This document shows positions 60,950-64,000 of a stretch of 64,000 nt of DNA, piece by piece. Position 1 is the stretch's first letter, and the number at the start of each line of letters is the position of its first letter. The notes beneath the pieces were generated by a model that was not told the origin of the DNA, did no database searches, and worked only from the letters and a program-made list of their open reading frames with translations. The stretch comes from Aeromicrobium terrae. Its GTDB lineage: Bacteria > Actinomycetota > Actinomycetes > Propionibacteriales > Nocardioidaceae. The stretch lies in assembly GCF_008039565.1 (NCBI RefSeq), contig NZ_VDUX01000008.1:101801-165800 (forward strand), written 5' to 3'. The position numbers were made by a program, and so were the translations under genes.

Positions 60950-61526
60950 CGGCGGACCCGAAGTAGAAGTCGAGCATCGCCTCGAGCGGCTGCTCGTTGC
61001 GACGTAGCCGGCTGCGGAGCGCCGCGCCCTCCCAGCAGTCGACGAGCAGGTTGGAGAGCCCGACCGGGTCGGCGTCCGGCGCGATGTCGCCGGCGTCCTG
61101 GGCCTCGGCAAGGCAGACCGCCATGCGTCCGGCGATGTAGGAGATGCAGCCCTCGATCTTCTGCGCGAACACGTCGTTCACGCCGGACAGCTCCTGCCCG
61201 AGCCCGCCGAGCAGGCAGCCGAGGTAGCCCTCGCCTCGGTAGGACTCGGCGGTGGCCTCGAAGAAGTCGCGCATCCGCTGCAGGGGAGCGCGGTCGGGGT
61301 TCGAGAGGCACGCGTCGAGCGCGCCGTGCACGCCGACCATGTACTGGTCGACGACCTGCAGCGCGAAGTCCTCCTTGGACTCGAAGTGGTGGTAGAACGA
61401 CCCCTTCGGGGTGCCGGTGGCCGCGAGCAGCGTCTGGACGCCGAGGTCGTGGTACCCGTGCTCCAGCAGGAGCTCGAGCCCGGCGTCCAGGAGACGCTGC
61501 TTGGTGGTGTGAGTGGTGGTCTCCAC
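60939..61526 (-). CDS. TetR-family regulator, NemR/AcuR-like electrophile sensor
   Basis: A 195-residue repressor with N-terminal helix-turn-helix (about 10-57: LLLEHGYHDLGVQTLLAATGTPKGSFYHHFESKEDF region) and an all-helical sensor domain. GYLGCLLGGLGQELS places a cysteine at 104, matching the position of the redox-active Cys106 in E. coli NemR, which senses hypochlorite and electrophiles. A perfect NemR-box-like palindrome lies upstream of the co-transcribed cupin gene at 61954-61969, so autoregulation is likely. GTG start 10 bp after the cupin stop. Ligand inferred by similarity. Confidence 0.85.
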   Translation of the reverse strand: METTTHTTKQRLLDAGLELLLEHGYHDLGVQTLLAATGTPKGSFYHHFESKEDFALQVVDQYMVGVHGALDACLSNPDRAPLQRMRDFFEATAESYRGEGYLGCLLGGLGQELSGVNDVFAQKIEGCISYIAGRMAVCLAEAQDAGDIAPDADPVGLSNLLVDCWEGAALRSRLRRNEQPLEAMLDFYFGSAVTR

Positions 61527-61536
61527 GCTCCGGACG

Positions 61537-61923
61537 TTAGCCCTTCACCATGGCGACCATGTGCTCGATGACGTGACTGTGCTCGGCCTGCGGGCTGAAC
61601 ATCACGATCTCGGCGTCGTCGTCCACCCGGACGTTGTGGCCGGGCGGCCAGTAGAAGAGGTCGTGCTCCCGCACGGTTTCCTCGCTGCCCGACGCATCCG
61701 TGGTGGTGATCGTGCCGCTCAGGACGTAGCCCCAGTGCGGGCACTGGCACAGGTTGCCGTCGAGGCCCTGGAAGAGGGGCGTCGTGTCGACGCCCTTCGC
61801 GAGCGTGAAGTACTCGCCGCTGATCCCGTCGTACGCGCTGACGTCGCCGAACCCGAGCCGCTGCCGCATGACCACGCCCGGCATCTCGAGCTGGACGTCG
61901 ACGTCCTGCTTCGCCACCTTCAT
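61537..61923 (-). CDS. Small cupin-fold protein
   Basis: A 128-residue single-domain cupin. Metal-site candidates lie in CQCPHWGYVLSGTI near 59-72 (H near 63) and in the second motif DLFYWPPGHNVRV near 88-100; C59 and C61 could also bind metal or react with oxidants. No enzyme class can be assigned; such proteins include dioxygenases, isomerases and small-molecule binders. It is the first gene of a cupin-tetR operon under a NemR-like box. GAGAGG is 8 bp before the ATG at 61923. Context suggests a role in detoxifying or sensing electrophilic compounds. Confidence 0.8.
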   Translation of the reverse strand: MKVAKQDVDVQLEMPGVVMRQRLGFGDVSAYDGISGEYFTLAKGVDTTPLFQGLDGNLCQCPHWGYVLSGTITTTDASGSEETVREHDLFYWPPGHNVRVDDDAEIVMFSPQAEHSHVIEHMVAMVKG

Positions 61924-61949
61924 CTGTCGATCCTCTCGCCGTCTTCCCG

Positions 61950-61969
61950 AGATTAGACCGATCGGTCTA
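61950..61969 (-). promoter_or_regulatory. NemR-box-like operator at the cupin-tetR promoter
   Basis: TAGACCGATCGGTCTA at 61954-61969 is a perfect 16-bp palindrome equal to TAGACC-N4-GGTCTA, the form of the E. coli NemR box. TAATCT on the minus strand (61950-61955) overlaps its edge as a -10, so a bound repressor would block initiation of the cupin-tetR transcript. Confidence 0.8.
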
Positions 61970-61998
61970 GTCGGAGACTACGCCGATCCGAGGTGGTG

Positions 61999-63201
61999 TC
62001 AAGACTCGTCGAGGATGAACCCGGCGAGCTGGTGCTCCATCCAGGAGAGGTCCTCGATGGGTGGTGAGTGGGCGGCGGTCTCGGCGGGTGCTTCGCGTCC
62101 GGAGGGCAGGAGCCAGCGGATGACGTGGTGGCCCTTCTGCTGGTGATGTCGTCGGCACAGCGCCCAGAGATTCGTGCCGGAGGTCGGTCCGGTGGGGTGC
62201 GGGATGCGGTGGTCGGTGTCGCACTGGTCGGCGCGTCTGGTGCAGCCGGGGGCTTGGCAGGTGGCGTCGCGGTAGGCGATGGCCTTCTTGACGGTCTCGG
62301 GGGCGAAGCGTCCGAGGTAGGTGTGGTCGAGGGTGTGGCCGGCCGGGTCGGTGAGAATCCGGTGCCAGAGCGTGTTGCCGGTGGCGACTAGGTCGGTGAT
62401 CCAGGCGGCCGGGATGGCCCAGTCTCCGTCGGCGGAGATGATCGGGTCGTCGTTCACGCCGGCGAGGGAGGCGGCGGGGATGGTGACGGCGATGTCGGCG
62501 TGGATCGCAGGCTCGCCGGCTTCGTTGGTGGTGAGCCAGGCGGCAAGGAGGTCGGCACGACGCTGCTGGAGGGTGCGGGGGTCGTCGGCGCCGAGGGCCT
62601 TGGCTTCCTTGATCAACCGCTTGTCGATCGCGGCCAGCAGGTAGGACGGCAGCTTGGCGTCGAGGAATCCCATGCCGTCCTCGCCGTGGAAGGCGTCGAC
62701 CCGGCGCGTCTTCCGTTCGTCCTCGGCGCGCTTCTCGTGCTCGTCGGGCTCGACGCGGGCGATGAACCGGCGCACCCACTGCCGCAGCTGGGCGGTGGTG
62801 TGGGTCTCGGCGTACGTCACGACCCGCTGATCGAGCCGCACGATCGACGCGTCGCGCTTCAGCTTGTCGATCCCGTCGGAGATGATCTGGACCCGGGCGG
62901 CGTCGATCCGGCCCTTGCGGAACGCCAGCCACGTCATCGGCGCCTTCTCACGGACGCGACGGGTGACAGCCAACCGTCGGTGCACCTGCCCTTCGGACAG
63001 GCCCGTCGCGGTGCCGATCTCCAACGCGATCGCCGCGACGTTCATCTGCTTGACCATCGGCGACCACTGCGACGCCTGGATCGCGGCCTCGGCCTGATCG
63101 GCGTACTGCAGCATGCCTGACCACTCAGTCGCCTCCGCGGCCGCGCGAGCACGCGCAAAATCGGTCAGTCGATCCGCCGAGACGTGCTCTGACCTGGTCA
63201 T
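61999..63201 (-). CDS. DUF222 / HNH endonuclease domain protein, second copy
   Basis: A 400-residue paralogue-type protein: DUF222 helical domain (about 20-300) and HNH domain (about 312-366) with CQAPGC near 317, DTDHRIPH near 327 (catalytic His), NLWALCRRHH near 343 completing zinc and metal sites. Identity to the copy at 2201-3346 is low outside the HNH core, so this is not a recent duplicate. The promoter matches the mycobacterial RecA-independent DNA-damage motif (TTGTCGGTG-N8-TAGGTT). The TAGGTT is 6 nt before the ATG and GGAGGT directly abuts the ATG, so leaderless expression is likely. Confidence 0.9.
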   Translation of the reverse strand: MTRSEHVSADRLTDFARARAAAEATEWSGMLQYADQAEAAIQASQWSPMVKQMNVAAIALEIGTATGLSEGQVHRRLAVTRRVREKAPMTWLAFRKGRIDAARVQIISDGIDKLKRDASIVRLDQRVVTYAETHTTAQLRQWVRRFIARVEPDEHEKRAEDERKTRRVDAFHGEDGMGFLDAKLPSYLLAAIDKRLIKEAKALGADDPRTLQQRRADLLAAWLTTNEAGEPAIHADIAVTIPAASLAGVNDDPIISADGDWAIPAAWITDLVATGNTLWHRILTDPAGHTLDHTYLGRFAPETVKKAIAYRDATCQAPGCTRRADQCDTDHRIPHPTGPTSGTNLWALCRRHHQQKGHHVIRWLLPSGREAPAETAAHSPPIEDLSWMEHQLAGFILDES

Positions 63202-63207
63202 ACCTCC

Positions 63208-63230
63208 AACCTAGGCACCCCCACCGACAA
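63208..63230 (-). promoter_or_regulatory. PafBC / RecA-NDp-type DNA-damage promoter
   Basis: On the minus strand TTGTCGGTG (63222-63230), 8 nt, TAGGTT (63208-63213) is an exact fit to the published RecA-NDp consensus TTGTCRGTG-N8-TANNNT, now attributed to the PafBC activator in mycobacteria. No LexA-type GAAC-N4-GTTC is present nearby. The gene served is the second DUF222/HNH protein. Confidence 0.75.
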
Positions 63231-63271
63231 CCCGATTCGACGACCGCACGTTGTCCACACCGGGCGGTGAA

Positions 63272-63736
63272 TCAGGAGAAGTGTCGGACCAGCCGCCGGT
63301 GCCGGTGCCCGAAGAACGCTCTCAGCACCCGCGCCAGAATGGCCGCGAGACCGGGGACCGGTAGTCTCGGCTCGAACGTGATCCGGTCGCGCACCTCAGT
63401 CTCGTCGCCGACCGCGGTCAGGGTCCGCTCGTGCTCCCATTGCCGCATGCTCAGCATCGTCGACACCTCGTGGAACCGGCGCCCGGGCTCCAGCTGGGCG
63501 ATCGTGAGGTGGTCGTAGTCGAACGGGACGACGCCGAACAGTCGCAGCCACGCCCGCCCCAGCGGTTGGCCGACCGGCACGGTCTCGACGGTCAGCCCAC
63601 GCGCCGCGCGCGGCATGGTCATCGTCATCCAGGGCCGCATCTCGTCGTTGATGCCCTCCGGCGTGACGACCCGTGCCCACACCTGGTCGACACCGGCGGG
63701 CACCAGGGACGTGCGCTCGAAGATCTTGGCGGCCAT
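63272..63736 (-). CDS. SRPBCC-domain (START-like) protein
   Basis: A 154-residue single-domain helix-grip protein. The hydrophobic-cavity fold is suggested by ERTSLVPAGVDQVWARVVTPEGINDEMRPWM near the N-terminus (about 6-37), LRLFGVVPFDYDHLTI near 70-85, and VRDRITFEPRLPVPGLAAILARVLRAFFGHRHRRL at the C-terminus. Such proteins bind small lipids or polyketides; ligand unknown. ATG at 63736 is chosen because TAGCCT (63744-63749, minus) is 7 nt upstream, another predicted leaderless start, back-to-back with the tRNA promoter. Confidence 0.8.
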   Translation of the reverse strand: MAAKIFERTSLVPAGVDQVWARVVTPEGINDEMRPWMTMTMPRAARGLTVETVPVGQPLGRAWLRLFGVVPFDYDHLTIAQLEPGRRFHEVSTMLSMRQWEHERTLTAVGDETEVRDRITFEPRLPVPGLAAILARVLRAFFGHRHRRLVRHFS

Positions 63737-63757
63737 TCCGCTGAGGCTACGCGGAAC

Positions 63758-63763
63758 TAGGCT
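63758..63763 (+). promoter_or_regulatory. Candidate tRNA -10
   Basis: TAGGCT at 63758-63763 is placed so that a standard start (7 nt after the hexamer) falls on 63770, the first base of the mature tRNA. No convincing -35 is seen at 17-18 bp (ATTCCG region). Confidence 0.45.
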
Positions 63764-63769
63764 GACCCT

Positions 63770-63843
63770 GCTCCCGTAGCCCAATCGGCAGAGGCAGGCG
63801 GCTTAAACCCGCCCCAGTGTGGGTTCGAGCCCCACCGGGAGCA
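63770..63843 (+). tRNA. tRNA with UAA anticodon and short variable loop (tRNA-Leu-like)
   Basis: A complete 74-nt cloverleaf: 7-bp acceptor GCTCCCG/CGGGAGC (63770-63776 with 63836-63842), 3-bp D stem GCC/GGC with an 11-nt loop, 5-bp anticodon stem GGCGG/CCGCC (63797-63801 with 63809-63813), loop CTTAAAC giving anticodon UAA (63804-63806), 5-nt variable loop CCAGT, T arm GTGGG/CCCAC with loop TTCGAGC, and discriminator A at 63843. No CCA is encoded. UAA reads leucine UUA, and the D arm and A73 are leucine-like, but tRNA-Leu normally has a long variable arm. Amino-acid identity is therefore provisional. Confidence 0.85.
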
Positions 63844-64000
63844 CGACTTCTTCGTGGTGCGACGAGCAGCACTCATCGCGGCTACTTGTTTCATTGACGG
63901 CACGGCCGGGGTCTGACGAGGCTCGGTTGAGGTGGTCGGGGTTGTCGCTCCCATTGCGGCTGCCCACGGATCGCGTGTGGCTCACTCATGGCCTGCGCTG

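Noticed and set aside
63202..63245. LexA box ahead of the second DUF222/HNH gene
   Set aside because: Only CGAAT-CGG-GTTG is present, with wrong spacing and bases; the PafBC-type motif explains the promoter better.
63757..63985. Small minus-strand reading frames ending in VGLEPTLGRV-like and GGFKPPASADWATG-like peptides
   Set aside because: They are antisense to the tRNA gene; this peptide pattern is a well-known artefact of translating tRNA complements.
63844..64000. Sequence after the tRNA as a gene or integration junction
   Set aside because: No frame with coding character, no direct repeat of the tRNA 3' end, and no integrase visible; nothing supportable in these 157 bases.

Overview
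The window is about 70% G+C with no eukaryotic or phage signature. Gene content and order (MtrA-MtrB-LpqB, WhiB2-type regulator, LpdA-type flavoprotein, AccA3/AccD5/AccE carboxylase, DUF3499, DUF501, TIGR03089, 13E12-type DUF222/HNH proteins) point to a high-G+C actinobacterium. The absence of mycolate genes and the tandem PGRP/SpoIID amidases fit a Nocardioidaceae-like chromosome (Aeromicrobium/Nocardioides type); that placement is inference. The region is chromosomal core: nearly every base is coding, many neighbours overlap by 1-17 bp, and no insertion sequence, prophage, CRISPR array or intergenic gap over 300 bp was seen.

Layout. 1-7.2 kb: nucleoside/deoxyribose catabolism (aldehyde dehydrogenase, deoC, pmmB-like mutase, purine nucleoside phosphorylase) with a PIG-L deacetylase, a DUF222/HNH gene behind a LexA-like box, and an LpdA-like flavoprotein. 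7.3-12.2 kb: two paralogous secreted amidases, one fused to SpoIID, and a holin-like membrane protein. 12.2-22.3 kb: acyl-CoA carboxylase genes, an acyl-CoA dehydrogenase, maf, birA, a PH-domain protein, an adenylate cyclase, purK and purE. 22.3-29.3 kb: three LytR-CpsA-Psr proteins with a Wzm/Wzt-type exporter, i.e. export and wall attachment of a glycopolymer. 29.4-37.2 kb: WhiB, a large glycosyltransferase, DUF5719, a degenerate zincin, DUF3499, manB, a Trm112-like protein and a cation-efflux protein. 37.2-40.7 kb: a monocarboxylate-type symporter with DUF3311, a CRP-like site, and ahcY. 40.7-50.7 kb: mtrA-mtrB-lpqB, comF, hpf, an orphan response regulator, a YcaQ-type glycosylase and secA. 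50.8-60.9 kb: rplY, pth, mfd, a lipoprotein, mazG, eno, ftsB/divIC, DUF501, ppx and a 2-hydroxyacid dehydrogenase. 60.9-64 kb: a NemR-like TetR/cupin operon, a second DUF222/HNH gene, an SRPBCC protein and an unusual short tRNA with a UAA anticodon. From memory, 3.4-50.7 kb resembles M. tuberculosis Rv3240-Rv3308 and 50.8-60 kb resembles Rv1014-Rv1026, so a rearrangement junction relative to mycobacteria lies between secA and rplY.

How genes work together. Most of the window serves the cell envelope: MtrAB-LpqB signalling, PG amidases, LCP ligases with a glycan exporter, ManB sugar-phosphate supply, FtsB and SecA. A second theme is acyl-CoA metabolism (carboxylase subunits plus BirA for biotinylation, and a dehydrogenase under a palindromic operator). 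A third is stress control: the two DUF222/HNH genes carry what look like two different DNA-damage promoters (LexA-type at 2173-2186, PafBC/RecA-NDp-type at 63208-63230), with mfd and ycaQ as repair genes.

The most striking structural pattern is transcription-initiation geometry. A TANNNT hexamer lies 6-8 nt before the start codon of many genes, predicting widespread leaderless mRNAs. These include a perfectly symmetric divergent pair (pnp/lpdA) sharing one -10, and several cases where the upstream gene's TAG stop forms the first half of the downstream -10. All regulatory calls were read by eye and are untested.
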